Shown: in pieces, positions 16,063-22,801 of the stretch | Numbering within the stretch: the first letter of the stretch is position 1 | Layout: the number at the start of each line of letters is the position of its first letter | Source of the DNA: Streptomyces phyllanthi | Lineage (GTDB): Bacteria > Actinomycetota > Actinomycetes > Streptomycetales > Streptomycetaceae | Reading direction: 5' to 3' | Length of the DNA: 33,220 bases | Assembly (NCBI RefSeq): GCF_009377205.1 | Contig: NZ_VJZE01000053.1 | Location: 1 to 33,220, forward strand | Notes under the pieces: model-generated | What the model was told of the DNA's origin: nothing | Database searches by the model: none | The model's input: the letters and a program-made list of their open reading frames with translations, nothing else | Program-made: the position numbers and the translations under genes

Positions 16063-16090
16063 CGTGACACCTCGTGAGGGCGGTGTCACG
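16063..16090. promoter_or_regulatory. Palindromic operator candidate upstream of cvnA1
   Basis: CGTGACACC (16063-16071) and GGTGTCACG (16082-16090) form a perfect 9-bp inverted repeat with a 10-base spacer, half-site centres 19 bp apart, about two helical turns. It sits at the expected start point of the candidate promoter at 16095-16124. A further copy of GCGGTGTCACG occurs at 16219-16229. The binding protein is unknown. Confidence 0.4.
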
Positions 16091-16094
16091 ACGC

Positions 16095-16124
16095 GTGTAA
16101 GGGGATCCCGTACATAACGGGCAA
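16095..16124 (-). promoter_or_regulatory. Candidate promoter of cvnA1
   Basis: On the minus strand, TTGCCC (16119-16124) and TTACAC (16095-16100) are 18 bases apart. The hexamers match the vegetative consensus only partly. The untranslated leader would be about 270 bases. Confidence 0.3.
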
Positions 16125-16419
16125 ACAAGAGCGGGACGCGGGCCGACGTGGCGCGTCCCGGCCATCAAGATCGGGAGCGGAATGACGGGTTCCATGCCGG
16201 TATGTCCGCTTCGGAAGCGCGGTGTCACGGCCAGAATTGACCCGATTATCTGCTAGTAAGTGAGGAACCTCACACGGCGATCATGCCATCTTCACGACTT
16301 GCCCCAGGACCCCCATGTTTAGCCTGACGCTTTACAGAGTTGCCGAATCCGACAACCCGCGCCTCCAGGGCGGCTCTTGAGGCTGCCCGGAGCCCCTAAC
16401 CACGAGGTCACCCACACCA

Positions 16420-16605
16420 GTGAAGACGACGATGATGTTCCGCACCATAGCCAACCCGCAGCGCACCACGCTCGCGCATCTCACCGACGCCGACGATCTG
16501 GAGACGCCGCAGCAGGAGCACCCCGTCGACCTCCCCTCCCAGACCGCCAACCCCCGGCGGACCGTCCTCGTGGAGGTCCCGACCCGGGCCTCCGCCGCGG
16601 AGTAA
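16420..16605 (+). CDS. Small hypothetical protein
   Basis: Small protein of 61 residues (GTG at 16420) or 57 (ATG at 16432), with no recognised domain. It contains RTIANPQRTTLAHL, an acidic stretch (TDADDLETPQQEHP) and LPSQTANPRRTVLVEVPT. The repeated pattern ANPxRT occurs near residues 11 and 43. I believe similar short ORFs occur at this position in other Streptomyces, but that is memory, not proof. Support for being real: GC-rich third positions, free-standing position, and a strong terminator 80 bases downstream. The ribosome site is weak (GAGG twelve bases before the GTG). Confidence 0.55.
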   Translation: MKTTMMFRTIANPQRTTLAHLTDADDLETPQQEHPVDLPSQTANPRRTVLVEVPTRASAAE

Positions 16606-16684
16606 TACGCGCGGCGACCACCGGTTGCTCAAGCCGGACCCGTACGAATGTGACCGGTTTCCGAAGACGGTCGCGTACGCGTGT

Positions 16685-16729
16685 GAAGGGCGCCCCCGAC
16701 GTCACCCGAGACGTCCGGGGGCGCCCTTC
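16685..16729 (+). terminator. Strong terminator after the small ORF
   Basis: Stem of about 18 bp with one bulge: GAAGGGCGCCCCCG-ACGT (16685-16702) pairs with ACGTCCGGGGGCGCCCTTC (16711-16729), 8-base loop, followed by ATAAT. It isolates the small ORF from the FAA hydrolase gene. Confidence 0.85.
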
Positions 16730-16813
16730 ATAATGGGCGGGGCGGGCGCCCCCTGCCGCGTTAGCCTGGAGCGTCAGACTCCAGCCGGCTCAAGTGAGGG
16801 GCGCAGGGATCCC

Positions 16814-17599
16814 GTGCGCATTGCCAGATTCTCCATCGACGGGAACGTCGCGTTCGGCGCGGTCGAGGGCGACAGGCCCGACGAGCTCGTCCTCGACATC
16901 ATCAAGGGCATCCCCTTCACCGAGTTCGAACTCTCCGGCACCAAGGTCCCGCTGAGCAAGGTCCGCCTCCTGCCGCCCGTGCTGCCCAACAAGGTCGTGG
17001 CCTTCGGCCGCAACTACGCCGAGCACGCCAGGGAACTGGGCAACGAGGTGCCCGACGCCCCGTTCGCCTTCTTCAAGCCGTCCACCTCGGTGATCGGCCC
17101 CGGCGACGAGATCCAGTACCCGGCCTTCTCCAGCGAGCTGCACCACGAGGCCGAGCTGGCCGTGGTCATCGGCCGCATGTGCCGCGAGGTCCCGCGCGAG
17201 CGCGTCAAGGACGTGATCTTCGGCTACACCTGTGCCAACGACGTCACGGCCCGCGACGTCCAGAAGCGCGAGAAGCAGTGGGCCAGGGCCAAGGGCTTCG
17301 ACACCTCCTGCCCGCTCGGCCCCTGGGTCGAGACGGACCTGGACATCGCCGCCGCGGCGGACCTCACCATCCAGTGCACGGTCAACGGCGGGCAGCGCCA
17401 GCTGGGCCGGACCAGCGAGATGATCCACTCCATCGAGGACCTGATCGTCAACATCACCGAGGCCATGACGCTGCTCCCCGGCGACGTGATCCTCACGGGC
17501 ACCCCCGCGGGGGTCGGCCCCCTCAGTGTCGGCGACGAGGTCGCCGTCACCATCGAAGGCATCGGCACTCTCACCAACAAGGTAGTCAAGCGTGGCTAG
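16814..17599 (+). CDS. Fumarylacetoacetate hydrolase family protein
   Basis: FAH-fold enzyme of 261 residues. Family members hydrolyse or decarboxylate acylpyruvates or isomerise catabolic diacids, using a divalent metal. Seen: the N-terminal segment beginning [27 protein letters not shown], the metal-binding stretch [26 protein letters not shown], and the C-terminal [16 protein letters not shown]. The GTG at 16814 is chosen because it has AGGGA five bases upstream and gives the usual family N-terminus; the frame is open further upstream but passes through the terminator hairpin. The stop overlaps the gltX start by 8 bp. The exact substrate is not inferable; broad acylpyruvase activity is the usual expectation. 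Confidence 0.9.
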   Translation: MRIARFSIDGNVAFGAVEGDRPDELVLDIIKGIPFTEFELSGTKVPLSKVRLLPPVLPNKVVAFGRNYAEHARELGNEVPDAPFAFFKPSTSVIGPGDEIQYPAFSSELHHEAELAVVIGRMCREVPRERVKDVIFGYTCANDVTARDVQKREKQWARAKGFDTSCPLGPWVETDLDIAAAADLTIQCTVNGGQRQLGRTSEMIHSIEDLIVNITEAMTLLPGDVILTGTPAGVGPLSVGDEVAVTIEGIGTLTNKVVKRG

Positions 17600-19067
17600 C
17601 GCACCCGTCCGCGTACGTTTCTGTCCGTCGCCCACCGGCAACCCCCACGTGGGGCTGGTCCGCACGGCCCTGTTCAACTGGGCGTTCGCCCGGCATCACA
17701 AGGGCACCCTGGTCTTCCGCATCGAGGACACGGACGCCGCCCGCGACTCCGAGGAGTCCTACGAGCAGCTCCTGGACTCGATGCGCTGGCTGGGCTTCGA
17801 CTGGGACGAGGGTCCCGAGATCGGGGGACCCCACGCGCCGTACCGCCAGTCGCAGCGCATGGACCTCTACAAGGAGGTCGCCCGGAAGCTGCTGGACGGC
17901 GGCTACGCGTACCGCTGCTACTGCACCACCTCGGAGCTGGAGGAGCGCCGCGAGGCCGCCCGCGCCGCCGGCAAGCCCTCCGGCTACGACGGCCACTGCC
18001 GCGAGCTGACCGCCGAGCAGGTCGAGGCGTACGAGGCGGAGGGCCGCGAGCCCATCGTCCGCTTCCGCATGCCCGACGAGACGATCACCTTCACGGACCT
18101 GGTCCGCGGCGAGCTGACCTTCACCCCGGAGAACGTGCCGGACTACGGCATCGTCCGTGCGAACGGCGCCCCCCTCTACACGCTGGTCAACCCGGTCGAC
18201 GACGCCCTGATGGAGATCACCCACGTCCTGCGCGGCGAGGACCTGCTCTCCTCCACCCCGCGCCAGATCGCCCTGTACAAGGCGCTGATCGAGCTGGGCG
18301 TGGCCAAGCAGACCCCCGCCTTCGGCCACCTGCCGTACGTCATGGGCGAGGGCAACAAGAAGCTCTCCAAGCGCGACCCCCAGTCGTCGCTGAACCTCTA
18401 CCGCGAGCGCGGCTTCCTCCCGGAGGGCCTGCTCAACTACCTGTCCCTGCTGGGCTGGTCGCTCGCGGCCGACCGGGACGTCTTCTCGATGGACGAGATG
18501 GTCGCGGCCTTCGACGTGGCGGACGTGAACCCCAACCCGGCCCGCTTCGACCTCAAGAAGTGCGAGGCGATCAACGCCGACCACATCCGCCTGCTCGACG
18601 TGAAGGACTTCACCGAGCGCTGCGCCCCCTGGCTCAAGGCCCCGTTCGCCCCCTGGGCGCCCGAGGACTTCGACGAGACCAAGTGGCACGCGATCGCCCC
18701 GCACGCGCAGAGCCGTCTGAAGGTCCTCTCGGAGATCACCGAGAACGTCGACTTCCTGTTCCTGCCGGAGCCGGTCCTCGACGAGGCCAGCTGGACGAAG
18801 GCGATGAAGGAGGGCGCGGACGCCCTGCTGCGCACGGCCCGCGAGAAGCTCGAGGCGGCCGACTGGACGTCGCCCGACTCCCTCAAGGAGGCCGTCCTGG
18901 CGGCGGGCGAGGCCCATGGCCTGAAGCTCGGCAAGGCCCAGGCCCCGGTCCGCGTGGCCGTCACCGGCCGCACCGTCGGCCTGCCCCTCTTCGAGTCCCT
19001 GGAGATCCTGGGCAAGGAGAAGACGCTGGCCCGCGTCGACGCGGCGCTGGCGAAGCTGGCCGGGTAG
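17592..19067 (+). CDS. gltX: Glutamyl-tRNA synthetase
   Basis: Class I aminoacyl-tRNA synthetase charging tRNA-Glu, 491 residues. The HIGH motif is HVGL at residues 19-22 after FCPSPTGNP, and the KMSKS loop is KLSKR at 257-261. Streptomyces generally lacks GlnRS, so this enzyme is expected to be non-discriminating and also to mischarge tRNA-Gln with Glu for later amidation by GatCAB; the sequence alone does not prove this. The GTG start lies within the last codons of the FAA hydrolase gene, indicating translational coupling. It ends before a long terminator hairpin. tRNA-Gln and tRNA-Glu genes follow about 1 kb downstream. Confidence 0.96.
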   Translation: MASAPVRVRFCPSPTGNPHVGLVRTALFNWAFARHHKGTLVFRIEDTDAARDSEESYEQLLDSMRWLGFDWDEGPEIGGPHAPYRQSQRMDLYKEVARKLLDGGYAYRCYCTTSELEERREAARAAGKPSGYDGHCRELTAEQVEAYEAEGREPIVRFRMPDETITFTDLVRGELTFTPENVPDYGIVRANGAPLYTLVNPVDDALMEITHVLRGEDLLSSTPRQIALYKALIELGVAKQTPAFGHLPYVMGEGNKKLSKRDPQSSLNLYRERGFLPEGLLNYLSLLGWSLAADRDVFSMDEMVAAFDVADVNPNPARFDLKKCEAINADHIRLLDVKDFTERCAPWLKAPFAPWAPEDFDETKWHAIAPHAQSRLKVLSEITENVDFLFLPEPVLDEASWTKAMKEGADALLRTAREKLEAADWTSPDSLKEAVLAAGEAHGLKLGKAQAPVRVAVTGRTVGLPLFESLEILGKEKTLARVDAALAKLAG

Positions 19068-19089
19068 GGCCGGGCGGACCAGGCACAGG

Positions 19090-19127
19090 CCTGAGGGGCG
19101 GCACCCGGACGGGTGCCGCCCCTCAGG
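19090..19127 (+). terminator. Terminator of gltX
   Basis: Perfect 18-bp inverted repeat (19090-19107 with 19110-19127) with a very tight turn. It starts 23 bases after the gltX stop. No long T run follows, as is common in this genus. Confidence 0.8.
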
Positions 19128-19167
19128 CGTTGACCGGACGGTGTCGTCCCGGGCTGGTCCCATGACA

Positions 19168-19196
19168 TCGACAGTCCGTTCCCCGGGGGTTACGGT
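19168..19196 (+). promoter_or_regulatory. Promoter of the HAD hydrolase, likely leaderless transcript
   Basis: TCGACA (19168-19173; five of six to TTGACA), 17-base spacer, TACGGT (19191-19196). The ATG at 19204 is eight bases after the -10, so transcription should begin at or next to the start codon. No good ribosome site precedes the ATG. Confidence 0.55.
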
Positions 19197-19203
19197 CGGT
19201 GTC

Positions 19204-19938
19204 ATGCCGATCAAAGCCGTGGTCTGGGACGTCGACGACACTCTCTTCCAGTACACGGCGGCGGAGCAGGCCGGAATGCGCGGACACGTGATCGCCGAGG
19301 GCCTGCTCGACGCGTACGAGACCGTGGAGCTGGCCGTCGCCCGGTGGCGGGAGGCCACCTTTGAGCAGTGGGGGCGGTTCGCGGCCGGGGAGGTCGACTT
19401 CGAGGGGCAGCGGCGGGACCGGGTGCGGGTCTTCCTCGGGGAGCCGTCCCTGACCGATGCCGAGGCCGACGCGTGGTTCCAGCGGTACCTCACCCACTAC
19501 GAGGCCGCCTGGACGCTCTTCCCCGATGTCCTTCCGGTGCTCGACACGCTCGCCGCCAGCCACCGACACGCCGTGCTGTCCAACTCGAGTCTCCTCGTCC
19601 AGGACCGCAAGCTGCGCATGCTCGGCGTCCGCGACCGCTTCGAGGCCGTGCTGTGTGCCGCCGAGCTGGGCGTCGCCAAACCCGACGCCCGGGCCTTCAA
19701 CGCGATCTGCGCCGAACTCGCCTTGTCCCCGGCCGAAGTTGCGTATGTCGGCGACCACCCGAGGATCGACGGACAGGGCGCCGCCGACGCCGGTCTGCTG
19801 TCCGTCTGGATCGACCGGGACGGCCTGCACACGGATGGCGATGTCGCCGCCGGCCTTCACCGGATCGCCTCACTCGACGAGCTCCCGGCGCTCCTCCATG
19901 GCGATACTCGTTTTGGAGCGCCGTCCACCTTCGGGTAA
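19204..19938 (+). CDS. HAD family hydrolase
   Basis: Haloacid dehalogenase superfamily hydrolase of 244 residues, probably a small-molecule phosphatase. Motif I is DVDDT (Asp9 and Asp11), motif II the Ser in LSNSS, motif III the Lys in GVAKPDARAF, and motif IV GDHPRID. The cap domain is helical and lies between motifs I and II, as in type I HADs. The ATG at 19204 is chosen over upstream in-frame codons because motif I then begins at residue 9 and because a promoter ends just before it. It lies between the gltX terminator and the tRNA cluster. The substrate is unknown. Confidence 0.88.
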   Translation: MPIKAVVWDVDDTLFQYTAAEQAGMRGHVIAEGLLDAYETVELAVARWREATFEQWGRFAAGEVDFEGQRRDRVRVFLGEPSLTDAEADAWFQRYLTHYEAAWTLFPDVLPVLDTLAASHRHAVLSNSSLLVQDRKLRMLGVRDRFEAVLCAAELGVAKPDARAFNAICAELALSPAEVAYVGDHPRIDGQGAADAGLLSVWIDRDGLHTDGDVAAGLHRIASLDELPALLHGDTRFGAPSTFG

Positions 19939-19987
19939 TGTTCTTCCTGCGCCGCCGAGAGCGGGCCGAAAGGCCGGGACCCGGAGG

Positions 19988-20022
19988 CGCAAGCTAGAAC
20001 AAGATCCCCTCAGGGGCTTGCG
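19988..20022 (+). repeat. Hairpin ahead of the tRNA cluster
   Basis: CGCAAGC (19988-19994) can pair with GCTTGCG (20016-20022), and an inner CCCC/GGGG hairpin (20006-20016) fits between them. It could be a weak terminator for the HAD gene or a leader structure of the tRNA precursor. No U-rich tract follows. Confidence 0.35.
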
Positions 20023-20028
20023 TTCCAG

Positions 20029-20100
20029 TGGCCTATGGTGTAATTGGCAGCACGACTGATTCTGGTTCAGTTAGTCTTGGTTCGAGTCCAGGTAGGCCAG
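20029..20100 (+). tRNA. tRNA-Gln (CTG)
   Basis: Full cloverleaf of 72 bases: acceptor TGGCCTA/TAGGCCA with discriminator G, D-arm with AATTGGCAG, anticodon stem ACTGA/TCAGT with loop TTCTGGT giving anticodon CTG (20062-20064), and T-arm GGTTCGAGTCC. CCA is not encoded. Confidence 0.96.
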
Positions 20101-20138
20101 CTCGCAGAGCTCATCTGCATCGCGGATCACATCCGCAA

Positions 20139-20211
20139 GCCCCCGTTGTGTAGCGGCCTAGCACGCTGCCCTCTCAAGGCAGTAGCGCCGGTTCGAATCC
20201 GGTCGGGGGTA
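20139..20211 (+). tRNA. tRNA-Glu (CTC), copy 1
   Basis: Cloverleaf of 73 bases: acceptor GCCCCCG/CGGGGGT with a G-U first pair, anticodon stem CTGCC/GGCAG, loop CTCTCAA with anticodon CTC (20173-20175), T-arm CCGGTTCGAATCCGG. It differs from the other two Glu copies by a T-A pair in the anticodon stem where they have C-G. Confidence 0.96.
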
Positions 20212-20233
20212 CGGATCCTTCGGGATCGCTAGG

Positions 20234-20306
20234 GCCCCCGTTGTGTAGCGGCCTAGCACGCCGCCCTCTCAAGGCGGTAGCGCCGGTTCGAATCCGGTCG
20301 GGGGTA
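20234..20306 (+). tRNA. tRNA-Glu (CTC), copy 2
   Basis: 73 bases, anticodon CTC in loop CTCTCAA, anticodon stem CCGCC/GGCGG, acceptor GCCCCCG/CGGGGGT. Identical in sequence to copy 3. Confidence 0.96.
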
Positions 20307-20326
20307 CTGACTGGTCTAAACCACAT

Positions 20327-20398
20327 TGGTCTATGGTGTAATTGGCAGCACGACTGATTCTGGTTCAGTTAGTCTTGGTTCGAGTCCAGGTAGACCAG
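20327..20398 (+). tRNA. tRNA-Gln (CTG), copy 2
   Basis: 72 bases, anticodon CTG. Same as the first Gln gene except for one compensated acceptor pair: TGGTCTA/TAGACCA instead of TGGCCTA/TAGGCCA (C-G replaced by T-A). Confidence 0.96.
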
Positions 20399-20426
20399 CT
20401 CGGATCTGCGGAAACGCAGAATCCAC

Positions 20427-20499
20427 GCCCCCGTTGTGTAGCGGCCTAGCACGCCGCCCTCTCAAGGCGGTAGCGCCGGTTCGAATCCGGTCGGGGGTA
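20427..20499 (+). tRNA. tRNA-Glu (CTC), copy 3
   Basis: 73 bases, anticodon CTC, same sequence as the copy at 20234. The last gene of the array, followed eight bases later by a UUCG-loop terminator. Confidence 0.96.
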
Positions 20500-20506
20500 C
20501 GTCATA

Positions 20507-20538
20507 CGGTGGCCCTCCACTTCGGTGGAGGGCCACCG
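20507..20538 (+). terminator. Terminator of the tRNA array
   Basis: Perfect 14-bp stem (20507-20520 with 20525-20538) capped by a TTCG tetraloop, followed by GCGTTTC. Best-formed terminator in the window. Confidence 0.9.
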
Positions 20539-20548
20539 GCGTTTCTCC

Positions 20549-20588
20549 GGCACCCGGTGCGGCCCCCGCGGGGGCCGCACCGGGTGCC
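20549..20588 (-). terminator. Terminator of the merR gene
   Basis: Perfect 40-base palindrome (20 bp per arm, centre 20568/20569). It abuts the stop codon of the minus-strand MerR gene and lies 10 bases from the tRNA terminator, so convergent transcription is closed from both sides. Confidence 0.75.
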
Positions 20589-21229
20589 TACAGCCCGTAC
20601 CGCCGCGCCGACTCCTCCTCCTGGGCCAGACCGTGCAGCGCCCGCAGCACCGGTTCGAAGAGCACGGCCGCCGCGACCGCCGTCTCCACCCGCTCCGCCT
20701 CCGATCCGTGCGTCTCCAGGAAGTCCAGATCGCGCATGGCCACCTGGTGCATCAACTTCGCGTACGGCGCCATCAGTTCGGCGTCCCAGGCGTAGCCGAG
20801 CCGGATCAGCGTGGCCAGCGCCACCACCAGCGAGCGATGGACGGGGGAGAGGGGGCCGAGCTCGCGCGCGGTCGCCCAGCCCAGCGAGCTCAGCAACCGG
20901 TCCACCTCGCGCCGTGCCGCCGCCACCGCGGGGTCCGTCTCGTCGGGCTCCGGAACCTGGGGCAGTGCCCAAAGGGCCGCGCCCAGCCGGATCGTACGGC
21001 CCAGGGACTCGTCGTCCACATGGCCGAGGACCTCCCTGGCGGTCGCCACCGGCACCCGGCCCACCTGGATCAGCGCGCGCACCAGGCGCAGCCGTCGCAG
21101 ATGGCTCTCGTCGTACTCGGCCGTCGTCGCGTTGACCTGGCGGCCCGGCGCCAACAGCCCTTCGCGCAGGTAGTACTTGATCGTCGCGGTGGACACACCG
21201 CTGCGCTCGCTGAGTTCGGCCAGCCGCAT
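20588..21229 (-). CDS. MerR family transcriptional regulator
   Basis: 213 residues. The N-terminal winged helix begins MRLAELSERSGVSTATIKYYLREGLL, with the MerR-type YLREGLL and the second helix region DESHLRRLRLVRALIQVG. A C-terminal helical domain of about 130 residues follows and has no Cys cluster, so metal sensing of the classical kind is unlikely. The ATG at 21229 has AGAGG eight bases upstream; an in-frame TTG at 21265 would add 12 residues. It is transcribed divergently from the DUF4188 gene with about 80 bp between starts, so it probably controls that gene and itself. Confidence 0.9.
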   Translation of the reverse strand: MRLAELSERSGVSTATIKYYLREGLLAPGRQVNATTAEYDESHLRRLRLVRALIQVGRVPVATAREVLGHVDDESLGRTIRLGAALWALPQVPEPDETDPAVAAARREVDRLLSSLGWATARELGPLSPVHRSLVVALATLIRLGYAWDAELMAPYAKLMHQVAMRDLDFLETHGSEAERVETAVAAAVLFEPVLRALHGLAQEEESARRYGL

Positions 21230-21309
21230 CCCTTGCGCCTCTCGTCGGGGGGCGGCACCATCCAAACACGGGACGTCGGATAGCGGCGCTAGCCAACCAA
21301 GGGGGAGCC

Positions 21310-21840
21310 ATGTTCGCCAAGACCAACGCGGGGCGCACCACTGCGGCGGCCGAGGGGGACGTGGTGGTCCTGCTCATCGGCATGCGCATCAACCGCTTCC
21401 GGGCCGTGCGCCACTGGCTGCCGGTGTTCCTGGCGATGCCGCGCATGCTCCGCGAACTGGGGAGGGATCGCGGCCGGGGGCTGCTGCACCACATCCTGCT
21501 GACGGCGTCCCCGCGGACGTACTACGTCGTCCAGTACTGGGAGTCCAAGGAGAAGCTCTACGCCTACGCCTCGGCGTCCGACATGTTCCACCACAAGGCG
21601 TGGGCGGCCGTGAACCGCAGGGAGAAGGCCGGGAAGCGCGCCCACGTGGGGATCTGGCACGAGACGTACGTCGTGCCCGAGGGGGCGTACGAGTCGGTCT
21701 ACGGCGACATGCCGGCGTTCGGGCTCGCGGCGGCGCACGGGGTGCTGCCGCTGGAGGCGCGGGGGCGGCGGGGGAAGGACCGGTTCGCCTACCGGTCGGT
21801 GCGGACGGTCGAGCCGGGGGAGGGCCTGCCGCGGCGTTGA
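21310..21840 (+). CDS. DUF4188 family protein
   Basis: 176 residues, DUF4188; the family looks like a ferredoxin-like/antibiotic-monooxygenase fold related to phenylacetaldoxime dehydratase-type proteins, but its reaction is not established. Seen: VVVLLIGMRINRFRAVRHW, LPVFLAMPRMLREL, YYVVQYWESKEKLYAYA, HKAWAAVNRRE, VGIWHETYVV. Several conserved His and Tyr residues could bind heme or metal, which is inference. GGGGGAG sits just before the ATG. The divergent MerR gene is its likely regulator. Confidence 0.85.
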   Translation: MFAKTNAGRTTAAAEGDVVVLLIGMRINRFRAVRHWLPVFLAMPRMLRELGRDRGRGLLHHILLTASPRTYYVVQYWESKEKLYAYASASDMFHHKAWAAVNRREKAGKRAHVGIWHETYVVPEGAYESVYGDMPAFGLAAAHGVLPLEARGRRGKDRFAYRSVRTVEPGEGLPRR

Positions 21841-21872
21841 GGCGGGCCCGTCCCGGTGACGTGCGGATGGGG

Positions 21873-21898
21873 CGGCTGACGTACGGGGGTGTCAGCCG
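21873..21898. terminator. Bidirectional hairpin between DUF4188 and ndgR
   Basis: CGGCTGAC (21873-21880) pairs with GTCAGCCG (21891-21898) around a 10-base loop. It includes the ndgR stop codon (21892-21894) and lies 33 bases beyond the DUF4188 stop. Short stem, no T run. Confidence 0.4.
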
Positions 21899-22608
21899 GA
21901 GCGGCGCAGGGCCTCGGAGAGGCGGGCGGCGGCGTCGATGACCGCCTGGGCGTGCATACGGCCCGGGTGGCGCGTCAGACGCTCGATCGGTCCGGAGACC
22001 GAGACGGCGGCCACCACGCGGTTGGAGGGACCGCGCACGGGCGCGGAGACCGACGCGACACCCGGCTCGCGCTCGCCGATCGACTGGGCCCAGCCCCGGC
22101 GCCGTACGCCCGACAGGGCCGTCGCCGTGAAACGGGCACCCTGCAGACCGCGGTGCAGCCGCTCCGGCTCCTCCCAGGCCATCAGGATCTGGGCCGAGGA
22201 GCCCGCCTTCATCGTGAGCGTCGAACCGACCGGGACCGTGTCCCTCAGGCCGGACAGCCGCTCCGCCGCGGCGACGCAGATCCGCATGTCGCCCTGGCGG
22301 CGGTAGAGCTGTGCGCTCTCGCCCGTGACATCACGGAGATGGGTGAGCACCGGGCCCGCCGTGGCGAGGAGACGGTCCTCGCCGGCCGCCGCGGCCAGCT
22401 CGGCGAGGCGCGGGCCGAGGATGAAACGGCCCTGCATGTCACGTGCCACCATGCGGTGGTGTTCCAGAGCCACGGCCAGCCGGTGGGCCGTGGGTCGTGC
22501 CAGTCCGGTCGCCGCGACCAGTCCCGCGAGGGTGGCCGGACCGGACTCCAGTGCGCTCAGGACAAGGGCTGCCTTGTCCAGAACGCCGACGCCGCTACTG
22601 TTGTCCAT
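21892..22608 (-). CDS. ndgR: IclR family regulator NdgR
   Basis: IclR-type regulator of amino-acid metabolism; in Streptomyces it controls leucine and other amino-acid biosynthesis and affects antibiotic production. 238 residues from the ATG at 22608 equals the length recalled for S. coelicolor NdgR. The N-terminal winged helix contains TLAGLVAATGLARPTAHRLAVAL, and the C-terminal effector domain contains GSTLTMKAGSSAQILMAW and VAAVSVSGP. It is divergent from leuC, 193 bp apart, the arrangement also known for LtbR and AreB. No ribosome site is visible before the ATG, so translation may be leaderless. Confidence 0.94.
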   Translation of the reverse strand: MDNSSGVGVLDKAALVLSALESGPATLAGLVAATGLARPTAHRLAVALEHHRMVARDMQGRFILGPRLAELAAAAGEDRLLATAGPVLTHLRDVTGESAQLYRRQGDMRICVAAAERLSGLRDTVPVGSTLTMKAGSSAQILMAWEEPERLHRGLQGARFTATALSGVRRRGWAQSIGEREPGVASVSAPVRGPSNRVVAAVSVSGPIERLTRHPGRMHAQAVIDAAARLSEALRRSG

Positions 22609-22632
22609 GCAACGATACTCGCGTCTCACTCT

Positions 22633-22664
22633 GTGAAACGCAAGTTCAATTTTCCGTGGAACGC
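22633..22664. promoter_or_regulatory. Candidate NdgR operator in the ndgR-leuC intergenic region
   Basis: GTGAAACGC (22633-22641) recurs as GTGGAACGC (22656-22664), 23 bp apart, and a short palindrome TTCCGTGGAA (22652-22661) overlaps the second copy. Position between divergent ndgR and leuC fits a regulator site; the assignment is inference. Confidence 0.4.
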
Positions 22665-22801
22665 GCCACCCTGGATAGTCACAGCGGCCCGCCGACCAAC
22701 GGGCCCGGCGGCACACGTCCGGAAGCCGGGGGGTACGGGCGGAGCCACCCCAAGATCTCTAGTTGCGCCGGCGCGGAAACAGGCCGGCCGGAGGGAAAGC
22801 G

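Larger units (their letters stand above)
15819..16419. other. 600-bp intergenic region upstream of cvnA1
   Basis: No credible gene; minus-strand frames here overlap cvnA1 and look like chance frames. It holds a candidate cvnA1 promoter and a repeated GGTGTCACG element (separate entries), plus a 9-bp inverted repeat CGGGACGCG/CGCGTCCCG (16132-16140 and 16152-16160). The stretch 16230-16419 must carry the promoter of the small ORF at 16420, but I found no good -35/-10 pair. Confidence 0.5.

Noticed and set aside
15700..16128. Minus-strand frame of 142 residues upstream of and into cvnA1
   Set aside because: Overlaps the cvnA1 N-terminus, Arg/Ala/Gly-rich, no domain and no ribosome site at its start.
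20029..20499. tRNA cluster as an integration site of a mobile element
   Set aside because: No integrase, no repeated tRNA 3' end beyond the intact paralogous genes, and no shift in base composition.
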